Positions 35,906 to 44,982 of a stretch of DNA of 64,000 nucleotides are shown here, in pieces. Within the stretch, counting starts at the first letter, position 1. Each line of letters opens with the position of its first letter. The DNA comes from Vibrio lentus (GTDB lineage: Bacteria; Pseudomonadota; Gammaproteobacteria; Enterobacterales; Vibrionaceae), in assembly GCF_002875945.1 (NCBI RefSeq), contig NZ_MCZK01000173.1:1-64000 (forward strand). Direction: 5' to 3'. The translations under genes were made by a program, and so were the position numbers. Below the pieces are notes generated by a model. It had not been told where the DNA came from. It did not search any database and was given only the letters and a program-made list of their open reading frames with translations.

Positions 35906-37285
35906 ATGGACATATTAGTCGTATTTACCCTTTATCTGATCTATGGTTTGGCTTTCTTTGCCATTGGTTTTTCTGTCGTCTTTAGAAACTATAAAAACAG
36001 CCAGATCAGTATCTCCAAACTTCTTCCTATCCTCGCTATCTTTGGCTTTGTTCACGGTATTCATGAATGGTCTGAGCTTTATTTGCTGTTACATTCTGAC
36101 TCGTTGGATAAATCTCAACATATTGAAGTATTTAAAGTTTTCAAACTTTGGTTCTCTTACCTAGCGCTTGGTGCTTTTGGTTGGAAGATGTTTGATATCA
36201 TCGAGTGGCGCTGGATCCGATGGGCAAGAGTCGGGATTATTTCTCTGCTGATCATCTTCATTTTTAGCTTAGTTGATCGTTATGATGATCAATCATTTCA
36301 GACTTACATTGCCATTAGTAGTGATCACGTTAGATTGCTGTTTGGTTTGGGCTCTGGTTTGTTAGCGGGCATAACCATGATCGTTTACGGCAAGCAATTT
36401 TATGATGTCGAACATCAAGCTGCGTCTCCCTTTGTTTATACAGGGGCTGCGCTTATCTTATACGGCATGACTTCGGGCGTTTTAAGTTCTGACTACGGTA
36501 TCTGGGTGATTTTCCTAAGAACCTTGTGTGCATTGGCGATACTGCATTTCTTGTGGAAAGCACTACGGGTATTCGATAGAGAAAGAGAACTTCAAATTGA
36601 AGCTATGGTGCACCGCTCGTTCCAAGACGAAAAGTTGAAGGAATTAGGCGAGCTGACCTCAGCGGTTGCTCATGAAGTCAAAACACCACTCAGCAGCGCA
36701 TTGATGAGTTGTGATTTGTTGGAAAAAAGACTGCCTGATGATGAGAATGCGACTAGGCAATTAGTAAGAATCCGCAATGGAATCGAGCGTGCAGCCCATA
36801 TAAGCCAAGAGGTGCTGAATTACGCCCATCACCGAAAGGTGTCATTCAACCTCGTTACTGTGCAAGGCTTGTGTCAGTCGGCACTTTCACTGGTGGAATA
36901 CCGATTATCAGACTTCGATATTGAATTGGATATCGACAGTAAATTACGTGTCTACGGAGATGCGATTCACTTAGAAGAAGTGCTCGTGAATATATTGGTG
37001 AATGCTGCCGATGCGAGTGAGCTTAACAAGCACATTTCTATTTCTGCGTATCCATTAGGATCTAACGTGATCATGGAGCTCACTAACCGTGGGCCTTCAA
37101 TTCCAGAAGATGTTATCGACAAAGTGATGCAACCTTTCTTTACCACTAAACCAGTAGGCAAGGGGACAGGAATGGGGCTGGCTATCTGCCGACAGATCAT
37201 GATGCAGCATCATGGTGACCTGACCCTGCACAACCTCGAGAATGGACTGATGGTTCGACTCAAACTACCTAAGGTAACCCAATGA
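35906..37285 (+). CDS. Membrane sensor histidine kinase
   Basis: The product is 459 residues. The N-terminal half (about 1-215) has six or seven hydrophobic helices with little periplasmic sequence, so it probably senses through the membrane. HisKA follows with H256 in SAVAHEVKTPLSSAL, then HATPase with HLEEVLVNILVNAADAS (N box) and GKGTGMGLAICRQI (G box). Its stop overlaps the response regulator start by 4 bp. Position just upstream of a Fur-controlled siderophore importer hints at an iron link, but this is only context. Confidence 0.92.
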   Translation: MDILVVFTLYLIYGLAFFAIGFSVVFRNYKNSQISISKLLPILAIFGFVHGIHEWSELYLLLHSDSLDKSQHIEVFKVFKLWFSYLALGAFGWKMFDIIEWRWIRWARVGIISLLIIFIFSLVDRYDDQSFQTYIAISSDHVRLLFGLGSGLLAGITMIVYGKQFYDVEHQAASPFVYTGAALILYGMTSGVLSSDYGIWVIFLRTLCALAILHFLWKALRVFDRERELQIEAMVHRSFQDEKLKELGELTSAVAHEVKTPLSSALMSCDLLEKRLPDDENATRQLVRIRNGIERAAHISQEVLNYAHHRKVSFNLVTVQGLCQSALSLVEYRLSDFDIELDIDSKLRVYGDAIHLEEVLVNILVNAADASELNKHISISAYPLGSNVIMELTNRGPSIPEDVIDKVMQPFFTTKPVGKGTGMGLAICRQIMMQHHGDLTLHNLENGLMVRLKLPKVTQ

Positions 37286-37914
37286 AATTAAAGCTATTGC
37301 TTGCAGAAGATGATGAGCAATTAAGAGAAGTGTTGGTCGAAGCGCTAACACTCGAAGAGTTCGACGTTCTCGCGTTTGATAATGCAGAAGACGCGCTGGA
37401 TGCAGCAGGGGAGGAGGCGTTTGATCTTGCCTTGTTTGATGTGGTGATGGGCGGCATGACAGGGGTTGAAGCTCTGTCTAACTTACGCCGATTACAGCCT
37501 AATATCGGGATTGTGATTACCACAGCGTTTGCAACGGTCGACGTTGCGGTTGATGCCATGAAAAAAGGGGCGGACGAATTCTTAACCAAGCCCTTTAATC
37601 TGGCGGCTTTGTCGGTAACGCTGAAGCGTGTTTATGCCGAACGATCGCCACAGACTCCCGTCGAAGAGCGCAGCAACGATCAAGTCTTTAGTGCGTTAGC
37701 GAATCCTATTCGCCGCGCTGTGTTGAATCATTTGAGTATTCATCAGAAACTCAAGTTCATGGATTTATGCCGCGTGGTGGGGATTGAAGATCATACCAAG
37801 TTCAACTTCCATCTAAGACAGTTAGTGAACAGTGGGTTGGTGAAGAAAGGGGAGAACCGTATTTACTCTCTGACTCGTCGTGGTAAAGAAGTGCATTCTA
37901 GTATGTTGAAATAG
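37282..37914 (+). CDS. Response regulator with REC domain and ArsR-like winged HTH
   Basis: The product is 210 residues. The REC domain (about 1-118) has the acidic pocket AEDDE, phospho-acceptor D53 in ALFDVVMGG, and K103 in LTKPF. The output domain (about 132-210) looks like an ArsR winged helix: FSALANPIRRAVLNHLS, then a recognition-helix region and the wing GENRIYSLTRRGKEV. Most response regulators carry OmpR, NarL or NtrC outputs, so this is unusual. ATGA overlap with the kinase gene shows they are a pair. Confidence 0.88.
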   Translation: MKLKLLLAEDDEQLREVLVEALTLEEFDVLAFDNAEDALDAAGEEAFDLALFDVVMGGMTGVEALSNLRRLQPNIGIVITTAFATVDVAVDAMKKGADEFLTKPFNLAALSVTLKRVYAERSPQTPVEERSNDQVFSALANPIRRAVLNHLSIHQKLKFMDLCRVVGIEDHTKFNFHLRQLVNSGLVKKGENRIYSLTRRGKEVHSSMLK

Positions 37915-38216
37915 ATATGAATCCTTCTTCATCCTGTTGATTTATATTAACTTGTATCTTTAACTTCGCTCGATTTGGTTTTATGGTTCACGCAAAGAAC
38001 GTCGTGATCCATGGCTGTTTAACTCTCTATAATTCCATTCAGTGCTCTACAATTTCCTTCAACTTTCTACGATTTGTTCCTTCTTGACCTACCTTCTTGT
38101 TTCTCTTCCTTGGCTATATGCTCATGCTTAGAACATGACCTAGCAAAATATGAATACCCACTTTTACGTTTCTGAATAACAAAGTAGTTGTGCCTCAATT
38201 TTATCGCAAATATAAT

Positions 38217-38231
38217 TGATAATAATTATCA
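38217..38231. promoter_or_regulatory. Fur box upstream of the siderophore importer
   Basis: TGATAATAATTATCA is an exact 7-1-7 Fur motif (TGATAAT-N-ATTATCA) in the AT-rich gap before the binding-protein gene, about 145 bp from its start. Iron repression of the operon is expected. The remainder of the 37915-38375 gap shows no gene. Confidence 0.88.
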
Positions 38232-38375
38232 CTTGCGTTACAAGTTTGTTGTCAATTCAATGGCAAACTTTAAATTATCGTTATTTAGCAGTTGTGTACT
38301 CCCCATGCTCATCTATGAGTAGTGTGACTTTTATTGTCATGAGTGGTGGTTTATCTCAATGGCAAAGGAAGAAAC

Positions 38376-39308
38376 ATGAAGAAAACTATTAATTCAGTTC
38401 GCCAGTTATTGAGCGGACTTGCCATCGTTCTTGGATCGTCTTTGATGATGACCGCTCAAGCGGAAACCATCACTATTGAGCACGTAAAGGGCACAGCGCA
38501 GTTTGATGAAGTACCACAACGAGTGGTAGTTCTTGGCTTTGGTAGCTTGGATGTGTTGGATAAAATTGGCGTGAAACCAGTAGGCGCGCCTCACAGCCTA
38601 ATGCCTGACTACCTTACGTCATACAAAGAAACGACGGCGAATACTGGTTCATTGAGCGAACCTGATTTTGAAGCTATCTACATGTTGAAGCCTGATGTGA
38701 TCATCGCGGAAAACCGTATGCTTAAGGTTTACGACAAGCTGGCACAAATCGCCCCAACGATCATGTTCTCTATTGAGGGCGACAAGTACTGGGCTGATGC
38801 TCAACAAAACTGGCGCGCACTAGGTCAGCTATTTGATAAGCAGGCTGAAGTTGAAGCGATCATCACAGAGACTCAAGATTCTATCGCAGCGGTAAACGAC
38901 AAAGTAACCTCTGGCGAAACTACAGCAATGATGCTGATGAACAACGGCAACAACATTGCGATGTTCAATAAAGGCAGCCGCTTCTCAATCATCTTTGACG
39001 ACTTTGGTTATGTTGAATCAAAGAGTGCAAAAGTAGCGCCAATCAAAGGTACGCACGGTAACCTTATCTCTTTCGAATACATTGCAGATGCAAAGCCTGA
39101 AGTGCTTTACATCCTAGACCGCGAGAAAGCGATTGGTAAGTCAGAAGGTCGTGCACCACAACTGTTTGATAACCCATTGGTAGCAGCAACACCAGCAGCG
39201 CAGCAAGGCAACATCGTTTACCTTGATTCAAGTGCTTGGTATTTGGCTGGTGGCGGTGTGACAGCGATTCACAGAATGCTGGGTGACATTGAACGTACGA
39301 TTCAATAG
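38376..39308 (+). CDS. vctP: Catechol-siderophore ABC importer, periplasmic binding protein (VctP/FatB-like)
   Basis: The product is 310 residues. I start at the ATG at 38376 (AAAGGAAG upstream), which puts the signal peptide at the N-terminus (ending AQA-ETI); the longer frame from 38343 does not. The class III binding fold is shown by VPQRVVVLGFGSLDVLDKIGV and LKPDVIIAENRM, with the long linking helix after VEAIITETQ. The family takes up ferric siderophores such as vibriobactin or enterobactin in vibrios. A strong hairpin terminator follows, so this gene is probably made in excess over the permeases. Confidence 0.85.
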   Translation: MKKTINSVRQLLSGLAIVLGSSLMMTAQAETITIEHVKGTAQFDEVPQRVVVLGFGSLDVLDKIGVKPVGAPHSLMPDYLTSYKETTANTGSLSEPDFEAIYMLKPDVIIAENRMLKVYDKLAQIAPTIMFSIEGDKYWADAQQNWRALGQLFDKQAEVEAIITETQDSIAAVNDKVTSGETTAMMLMNNGNNIAMFNKGSRFSIIFDDFGYVESKSAKVAPIKGTHGNLISFEYIADAKPEVLYILDREKAIGKSEGRAPQLFDNPLVAATPAAQQGNIVYLDSSAWYLAGGGVTAIHRMLGDIERTIQ

Positions 39309-39328
39309 TAACCAATAATCAGATTTTC

Positions 39329-39361
39329 GGGCTTATAAGAGTGTTCTTATAAGCCCTTTTT
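39329..39361 (+). terminator. Intra-operon terminator between the binding protein and permease genes
   Basis: GGGCTTATAAGA-GTGT-TCTTATAAGCCC, a 12-bp perfect stem, is followed by TTTTT. It lies inside the importer operon, so partial read-through is expected. Confidence 0.85.
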
Positions 39362-39407
39362 CACTTTTCATACGGACTCCAAGAGACCTACCTTTAGTAT
39401 TATTTCT

Positions 39408-40361
39408 ATGTTGAAACCCATTGCAGCTGCTGTATTTCTTGTTGTGTTATGCATTGCGTCATTGATGATTGGGGTCGCTGAAATCAGTTTTAGTGACTTC
39501 TTCAATGGCAACCAACACGCCAACTCTATTTATATTGTTAGTCGAATTCCTCGACTGTTCGCTATTGTGCTTGCTGGTGCGGGATTGAGTGTGTCTGGCT
39601 TGATCATGCAGCAGATCGTACAGAACAAGTTTGCCGCGCCTTCAACGATGGGCACCATTGATTGTGCCATGTTGGGTTACATCGTCGGTATTCTAGTGCT
39701 GGGTAACGCCGCGCAATGGAGCTACTTAGGCTTTATCTTCGCGTTTGCAGTATTTGGCACAATGCTATTGGTTCGCTTCCTACAGCACCTCAAGTTTAAG
39801 AATGCAGTTTTGGTGCCTTTGATTGGCATCATGTACGGCAACGTGGTTTCCGCACTGACGACATTTATTGCCTATAAACACGACTTAGTACAAACCATGT
39901 CGGCATGGACGATGGCGAATTTTGCGAGCGTGTTGCAGGGCAGCTACGAAATCCTTTATCTCGCGGTTCCTGCTTGTGTGTTGGCTTACTACTTTGCGAG
40001 CCAGTTCAGTGCGGCGAGCATTGGTGAGAGCTTCGCGAAAAACATCGGCTTGAATTACCAGAAGATCGTCTTCATTGGCGTTGCTCTTGTGGCTATCTGT
40101 GCCTCTTCTGTCGTGATGATTGTCGGTGTTATCCCATTCCTTGGCCTTATCGTGCCGAATATCGTGTCGCTGATGATGGGCGATAACATGAAGAAGATTC
40201 TGCCTTGGACAGCTTACTGGGGCGTGATCTTGGTATTGGCTTGTGATTTGTTAGCTCGAATCGTCATCTTCCCTTATGAGATCCCAATCTCGATGGTAAT
40301 CAGCATCTTTGGTGGCTTGATTTTTATCTACCTAATCATGAGAGATAAGTCGAATGCGTGA
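39408..40361 (+). CDS. vctD: Siderophore ABC importer permease (VctD/FatD-like)
   Basis: The product is 317 residues with about nine or ten membrane helices, FecCD family. Landmarks are SRIPRLFAIVLAGAGLSVSG near the N-terminus and the coupling-region segment IPFLGLIVPNIVSLM. It forms the channel with the next gene product. A new promoter or read-through of the terminator at 39329 is required. Its 3' end overlaps the second permease gene by 8 bp. Confidence 0.86.
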   Translation: MLKPIAAAVFLVVLCIASLMIGVAEISFSDFFNGNQHANSIYIVSRIPRLFAIVLAGAGLSVSGLIMQQIVQNKFAAPSTMGTIDCAMLGYIVGILVLGNAAQWSYLGFIFAFAVFGTMLLVRFLQHLKFKNAVLVPLIGIMYGNVVSALTTFIAYKHDLVQTMSAWTMANFASVLQGSYEILYLAVPACVLAYYFASQFSAASIGESFAKNIGLNYQKIVFIGVALVAICASSVVMIVGVIPFLGLIVPNIVSLMMGDNMKKILPWTAYWGVILVLACDLLARIVIFPYEIPISMVISIFGGLIFIYLIMRDKSNA

Positions 40362-41304
40362 TTCAGTAAAAATTGCGATTCTGGCTATCGCGTCTTTGGG
40401 CATGATGGCGTTGTTTATCGGGCAGGGGCTGACGTGGGATAACTACGAGTTCTTCCTGTCTTTACGACTACCAAAACTGTTGTCGATTGTGTTGGCTGCT
40501 GTGGCGATCTCTGCGTCGTCATTGGTTTTCCAAACTATTACTAATAATCGAATTCTAACCCCATCCATCTTGGGTTTTGACAGTTTGTACATGTTGGTTC
40601 AAACGGTGCTTTTGTTTGTGTTTGGCAGTACGAGTTTCTGGGTGATTGATTCAATCGCAAACTTTTCGATGTCTGTGTCTGTGATGATCTTGTTCTCCTT
40701 TGCTTTGTTCCATTTCTACTTTAAGAGCAAACGAAACAACGTATTCACGCTGCTGCTGATTGGTATCGTGTGTGGCAGCGTGTTCTCAAGTTTGTCTAAC
40801 TTCTTGGCGATGTTGATTGACCCTAACGAGTTCGCGGTGCTGCAGAATGTGATGTTCGCGAGCTTCAACAACGTGAAAGGTGAGCTAGTTTATCTCAGCC
40901 TTATTCCACTGGGTTTGAGCTTACTTGGACTATGGTTGTTGGCTCCTAAACTTGATGTGCTTTGGCTTGGCGTCGATAACGCGACAAGCTTGGGTGTGAA
41001 CACCAAGCGACTGACTCAAATTACTTTAGTGATTGTGTCGGTGATGGTGGCAGTTTCTACGGCTTTGGTTGGCCCAGTGCTTTTCTTCGGCTTAATTACA
41101 GTGAGTTTAGCTCGTCAGATATTCAGCTCTTATCAGCACCGTACTCTTATCATCGCTAGCAGCTTGTTAGCCGTAGTATTGCTCGTTTCTGGCCAATGGT
41201 TCATCGAAAAAGTGATGTCATTTGAAACCACAGTGAGTGTGATCATTAACTTGGTCGGCGGTTTGTATTTTATGTTCTTGTTGTTACGCACCAGAATTCA
41301 GTAA
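40354..41304 (+). CDS. vctG: Siderophore ABC importer permease (VctG/FatC-like)
   Basis: The product is 316 residues with about nine membrane helices, FecCD family: SLRLPKLLSIVLAAVAISAS, ILGFDSLYML and LVGPVLFFGLITVSLARQI. It pairs with the permease encoded just upstream as a heterodimer. Overlap of 8 bp with that gene and a 12-bp gap to the ATPase gene show one operon. Confidence 0.86.
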   Translation: MRDSVKIAILAIASLGMMALFIGQGLTWDNYEFFLSLRLPKLLSIVLAAVAISASSLVFQTITNNRILTPSILGFDSLYMLVQTVLLFVFGSTSFWVIDSIANFSMSVSVMILFSFALFHFYFKSKRNNVFTLLLIGIVCGSVFSSLSNFLAMLIDPNEFAVLQNVMFASFNNVKGELVYLSLIPLGLSLLGLWLLAPKLDVLWLGVDNATSLGVNTKRLTQITLVIVSVMVAVSTALVGPVLFFGLITVSLARQIFSSYQHRTLIIASSLLAVVLLVSGQWFIEKVMSFETTVSVIINLVGGLYFMFLLLRTRIQ

Positions 41305-41316
41305 AGGTAGTAAGTA

Positions 41317-42081
41317 GTGATTAAATTAACAGGTTTAAGTAAGAAGTATGGCAAATCACTCGTGGTGGATGATGCCAGTGCTATGTTCCCGAAAGGTGAA
41401 GTAACTTCTATTATTGGCCCAAATGGTGCGGGTAAAAGTACACTGCTATCAATGGCTAGTCGCTTAACCGAGAGTGATGCCGGTGAAGTGATTATTGGCG
41501 ACAAGCTACTGGCTGAATGGGATACCAAAGAACTGGCCAAGCATCTTGCGGTGTTAAGACAGTCGAACAACATCAACATGCGCTTTACGATTCGTGAGTT
41601 GGTTTGTTTTGGTCGTTTCCCGCATTCTCAAGGTCGCTTAAAAGACGAAGATCATAAGATCGTTGATACTGCGCTAGAGCACCTTGGTATTACTGATATT
41701 CAAAACAAATACCTTGATGAGCTCAGTGGCGGTCAGCGCCAAATGGCGTTCATCGCAATGGTTGTGGCGCAAGATACTGATTATGTGTTCTTGGATGAGC
41801 CACTGAACAATCTAGATATTAAGCACTCTGTGGAGATCATGCAGACGCTTCGTCGTTTAGCCCATGAGTTTAATAAAGCGGTCGTTATTGTAATTCACGA
41901 CATCAACTTTGCTTCTTGTTACTCAGATAACATTGTCGCGATGAAAAAAGGCCGAGTGGTTAAGTCGGGTAAGGTGTCGGAAGTGGTTGAAAAATCAGTG
42001 ATGGAATCGATCTACGAGATCCCTTTTGAGATTCGTGAGTTCGATGGTGTTCGAATCTGTATGTATTATTCAGGTCGTTAG
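41317..42081 (+). CDS. vctC: Siderophore ABC importer ATPase (VctC-like)
   Basis: The product is 254 residues with a GTG start; AAAGGTAG lies upstream. Walker A is GPNGAGKS, signature LSGGQRQM, Walker B DYVFLDEP, and the switch His is in VIHDINFA. FecE/FepC type. It powers uptake of the iron-siderophore complex. Five TTTCTAG repeats and a strong terminator follow the stop. Confidence 0.9.
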   Translation: MIKLTGLSKKYGKSLVVDDASAMFPKGEVTSIIGPNGAGKSTLLSMASRLTESDAGEVIIGDKLLAEWDTKELAKHLAVLRQSNNINMRFTIRELVCFGRFPHSQGRLKDEDHKIVDTALEHLGITDIQNKYLDELSGGQRQMAFIAMVVAQDTDYVFLDEPLNNLDIKHSVEIMQTLRRLAHEFNKAVVIVIHDINFASCYSDNIVAMKKGRVVKSGKVSEVVEKSVMESIYEIPFEIREFDGVRICMYYSGR

Positions 42082-42090
42082 ATTTATTAG

Positions 42091-42125
42091 TTTCTAGTTT
42101 CTAGTTTCTAGTTTCTAGTTTCTAG
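42091..42125 (+). repeat. Five perfect TTTCTAG tandem repeats
   Basis: Five exact 7-bp units lie 9 bp after the ATPase stop and 11 bp before the terminator stem. Being non-coding, any change in copy number could only affect the mRNA 3' end. Confidence 0.85.
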
Positions 42126-42136
42126 TTACAGAAAAG

Positions 42137-42167
42137 AAAGAGCTCCCGTATGAGGAGCTCTTTTTGT
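42137..42167. terminator. Bidirectional terminator between the siderophore and pst operons
   Basis: AAAGAGCTCC and GGAGCTCTTT pair around CGTATGA; T runs are present on both strands, serving vctC and pstB. Confidence 0.9.
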
Positions 42168-42206
42168 TTTCAGTCGTTAGATCAGTCTATTAAGTAATAA
42201 GATCTG

Positions 42207-43055
42207 TTAGCCGAAATCACCCGAAATATAACGCTGGGTACGGTCGTGTTTCGGCGCTTTGAATATCTGCTCGGTTTCACCAAACTCAATCAACTCACCA
42301 AGATACATGAAGCCTGTGTGGTCAGAGATACGCATCGCTTGTTGCATGTTATGAGTCACGATAACGATGGTGTACTTCTCACGAAGCTCGGTAATCAACT
42401 CCTCAATCGCTGCTGTCGCAATTGGATCGAGTGCCGACGTCGGCTCATCCATTAGGATAACTTCAGGCTGCAGGGCGATGGTACGCGCGATACACAGACG
42501 TTGCTGTTGTCCACCGGATAAACCCATCGCATCCGCATTCATCTTGTCTTTCACTTCTTCCCATAGGTGCGCACGCTTAAGCGCCTTCTCGATTTGAGTA
42601 TCGATTTCGTCCTTGCTGAAGCCACCTTTGAGTTTTAGGCCAAAGGCCATGTTGTCGTAGATAGACATCGGGAACGGCGTTGGCTTTTGGAAAACCATCC
42701 CAACCTTTGAACGCAGTTCATTGAGGTCAATCGAACCCAGAATACTTTCATCATCAAGCAAGATATCGCCTTCTGCATATTGAGTGCGGTACAAATCGTA
42801 AATACGATTCATGGTTCTCAATAGCGTTGATTTACCACAACCTGACGGGCCGATAAGCGCCGTTACCTTATTGTTGTAAATCGGCATGGTGATGTTCTTT
42901 AAAGACGCTGGTAGATTCTTGTTGTAGAAGAAGCTCAGGTCTTCAATGTGCATGCGACAAGTCATTGCTTGGTCGTTCGCTGCCTCGGTAGACAGGGTAT
43001 CAAGACCTTTTGAGAAAGAGTTGTCGTTTACTAATGAGTTAGTCATTGCTGTCAT
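42207..43055 (-). CDS. pstB: Phosphate ABC importer ATPase PstB
   Basis: The product is 282 residues, about 25 longer at the N-terminus than the E. coli protein. Walker A GPSGCGKS, signature LSGGQQQR, Walker B EVILMDEPTSALDP and the switch His in VTHNMQQ are all present. It powers high-affinity phosphate uptake. The start overlaps the pstA stop by one base (TAATG). A second ATG at codon 4 is possible. No phoU follows; the operon ends here at the shared terminator. Confidence 0.95.
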   Translation of the reverse strand: MTAMTNSLVNDNSFSKGLDTLSTEAANDQAMTCRMHIEDLSFFYNKNLPASLKNITMPIYNNKVTALIGPSGCGKSTLLRTMNRIYDLYRTQYAEGDILLDDESILGSIDLNELRSKVGMVFQKPTPFPMSIYDNMAFGLKLKGGFSKDEIDTQIEKALKRAHLWEEVKDKMNADAMGLSGGQQQRLCIARTIALQPEVILMDEPTSALDPIATAAIEELITELREKYTIVIVTHNMQQAMRISDHTGFMYLGELIEFGETEQIFKAPKHDRTQRYISGDFG

Positions 43056-43891
43056 TATGCTTTTCTCGCTTTCAGGTATTTAGGCAAGCTTGTCGCTAGG
43101 ATGTTGATAAATAGAATGAATGAAGTAATTAGAAGGGCACCAGCCCACGCTAATTCTTGCCACGATGAATAAGGGCTCATCGCAAATTGGTAAATGGTCA
43201 CTGGCAGGTTCGCCATGGGTGCGCTCATGTCTGTGGTCATGAAGCTGCTATTTAACGCTGTGAATAGCAGGGGAGCGGTCTCACCTGAGATTCGTGCGAC
43301 AGACAACAAGATAGCCGTCACGATGCCCGGACCCGCAGCGCGATAGCTGAGCTTAGTGATCACGCGCCATTTTGGAGCGCCTAAACCACTGCCTGCTTCT
43401 TTCAACGTTGGTGGAACCAGTCGTAACATCTCTTCTGTAGAAGATATGATCACAGGCAAAGCCAAGATGGCTAACGCGATAGCGCCGGCCCATGCCGAGT
43501 AAGACCCCATAGGTACGACGATCACCGCGTAGATAAACAAACCCACCAGAATAGACGGTGCGCTCACTAACATCCCGTTAAGGAAGCGCAGCGTTTCCGC
43601 AGTTTTATTCTCTTTAGGCGCTTCTGATAACCAAGTCCCCGCGAGTACACCCAGTGGAGCCGCAATCGCGATACCCATACCGGTTAAAATCAAGCTTCCG
43701 TAAATCGCGTTCTTTAGGCCGCCTTCGCTGCCCGGAGCTGGAGTGAGCTCAGTAAATAAGCTCCACTTTAATCCTTTGATTCCTTCACCGATTAAGGTGT
43801 AGAGAATACTCGACAGTACGAGAAGCCCTGTTGCCGTCGCAGCAATACAAAACGCGTAAAACAGGCCGTTTTTTAGCTTTCTTAGGTTCAT
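43055..43891 (-). CDS. pstA: Phosphate ABC importer permease PstA
   Basis: The product is 278 residues with six membrane helices. Landmarks are the N-terminal LKNGLFYAFCIAATATGLLVL helix (in part) and the EAA loop segment PPTLKEAGSGLGAPKWRVI. It makes the channel with PstC. It overlaps pstC by 4 bp (ATGA) and pstB by one base, so translation is coupled. Confidence 0.95.
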   Translation of the reverse strand: MNLRKLKNGLFYAFCIAATATGLLVLSSILYTLIGEGIKGLKWSLFTELTPAPGSEGGLKNAIYGSLILTGMGIAIAAPLGVLAGTWLSEAPKENKTAETLRFLNGMLVSAPSILVGLFIYAVIVVPMGSYSAWAGAIALAILALPVIISSTEEMLRLVPPTLKEAGSGLGAPKWRVITKLSYRAAGPGIVTAILLSVARISGETAPLLFTALNSSFMTTDMSAPMANLPVTIYQFAMSPYSSWQELAWAGALLITSFILFINILATSLPKYLKARKA

Positions 43892-44820
43892 GCTTCGCCC
43901 CTTTTTAGGAAGTAGCGGGCTGCGCCCATGACAAGGAAAGTGATCGCAAATAACACAAGGCCCAACGCAATTAATGAGGCAATATGAACTTCATTGGTGG
44001 CTTCATTGAACTGCTGAGCGATGGTTGACGAGATTGAACTCGCTGGCATAAATAACGATGTTTCAATGCGGTTTGCGCCACCGATGACGAAGGCCACCGC
44101 CATGGTTTCACCTAATGCGCGTCCTAAACCTAGAATACCTGCGCTTGCGACCGCGCTTTTAACTTTGGGTAGCAGTACTTTTGTGATGACTTCAAATGGC
44201 GTTGCGCCAACACCGTAGGCGGCTTCACGTAGAACGTCTGGTATAGAGCGAAGAGCGTCACGTGTGAGTGCTGTCATGATAGGTAAGATCATAAACGACA
44301 AGATGATGCCCGCGCTAAGTAAGCCGATGCCGATTGGCGGGCCACTAAACCAAGTTCCAAGCAGCGGGACGCCAGATAGGTTGGTTAAAGCCCACATCTG
44401 GAAGCCTTCAGAGAACCAAGGTGCGAAGACGAATAACCCCCACATGCCGTAAATGATGCTCGGGATTGCAGCGAGTAGCTCAATCGCCTTACTTACTGGG
44501 TTACTGATCCATTTTGGCGCTAATTCAGCGAGAAAGATTGCAGTGCCTAAGGCGACTGGAACCGCTATACACATCGCGATGAAGGAAGTAACCAGTGTGC
44601 CGTAAATAGCCGAAGCTGCACCAAAGTTACTATTAATAGGGTCCCAGACATTGTTGAACACAAAGCCAGGACCAAATTCAGAAAATGCTCTCCAACCACC
44701 ATCAATTAAAGAAATAATAATGCCAGTTAGTGCAATAAAAATAAGAATAGAAGAAGTGAAGCTCAATTTTTCAAAAATCGAATCACCATCTAGTCTTTTA
44801 AGAATCATTGTTTTATTCAT
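43888..44820 (-). CDS. pstC: Phosphate ABC importer permease PstC
   Basis: The product is 310 residues with six membrane helices, of usual PstC size: AAIPSIIYGMWGLFVFAPW and the EAA loop VLREAAYGVGATPFEVI are typical. It is separated from pstS by 162 bp that hold a long hairpin; this matches the high demand for the binding protein relative to the permease. Confidence 0.95.
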   Translation of the reverse strand: MNKTMILKRLDGDSIFEKLSFTSSILIFIALTGIIISLIDGGWRAFSEFGPGFVFNNVWDPINSNFGAASAIYGTLVTSFIAMCIAVPVALGTAIFLAELAPKWISNPVSKAIELLAAIPSIIYGMWGLFVFAPWFSEGFQMWALTNLSGVPLLGTWFSGPPIGIGLLSAGIILSFMILPIMTALTRDALRSIPDVLREAAYGVGATPFEVITKVLLPKVKSAVASAGILGLGRALGETMAVAFVIGGANRIETSLFMPASSISSTIAQQFNEATNEVHIASLIALGLVLFAITFLVMGAARYFLKRGEA

Positions 44821-44830
44821 AGGTAAGATA

Positions 44831-44934
44831 AATACCGCCAGCGGCTATTCCAAAGAATCTCTTTGATAGAATCTATTTGCATAGAAGTTATTTCAAAGAA
44901 GATGTATTCAATAAAAATTACAACTGGCGGTATT
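44831..44934 (-). other. Long hairpin between pstS and pstC
   Basis: AATACCGCCAG (44831-44841) pairs perfectly with CTGGCGGTATT (44924-44934) over 11 bp, closing an AT-rich loop of about 80 nt. No T run follows. Such elements often stabilise the upstream mRNA half (pstS) after processing. Confidence 0.6.
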
Positions 44935-44982
44935 GGGTCTCAATTAAAAGTTGATATTAGTTTCAATGAACGAATTCATCGA

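Noticed and set aside
42091..42125. TTTCTAG repeats as phase-variable switch
   Set aside because: They lie outside coding sequence and beyond the stop of the last gene, so copy-number change cannot shift a frame or a promoter spacing here.
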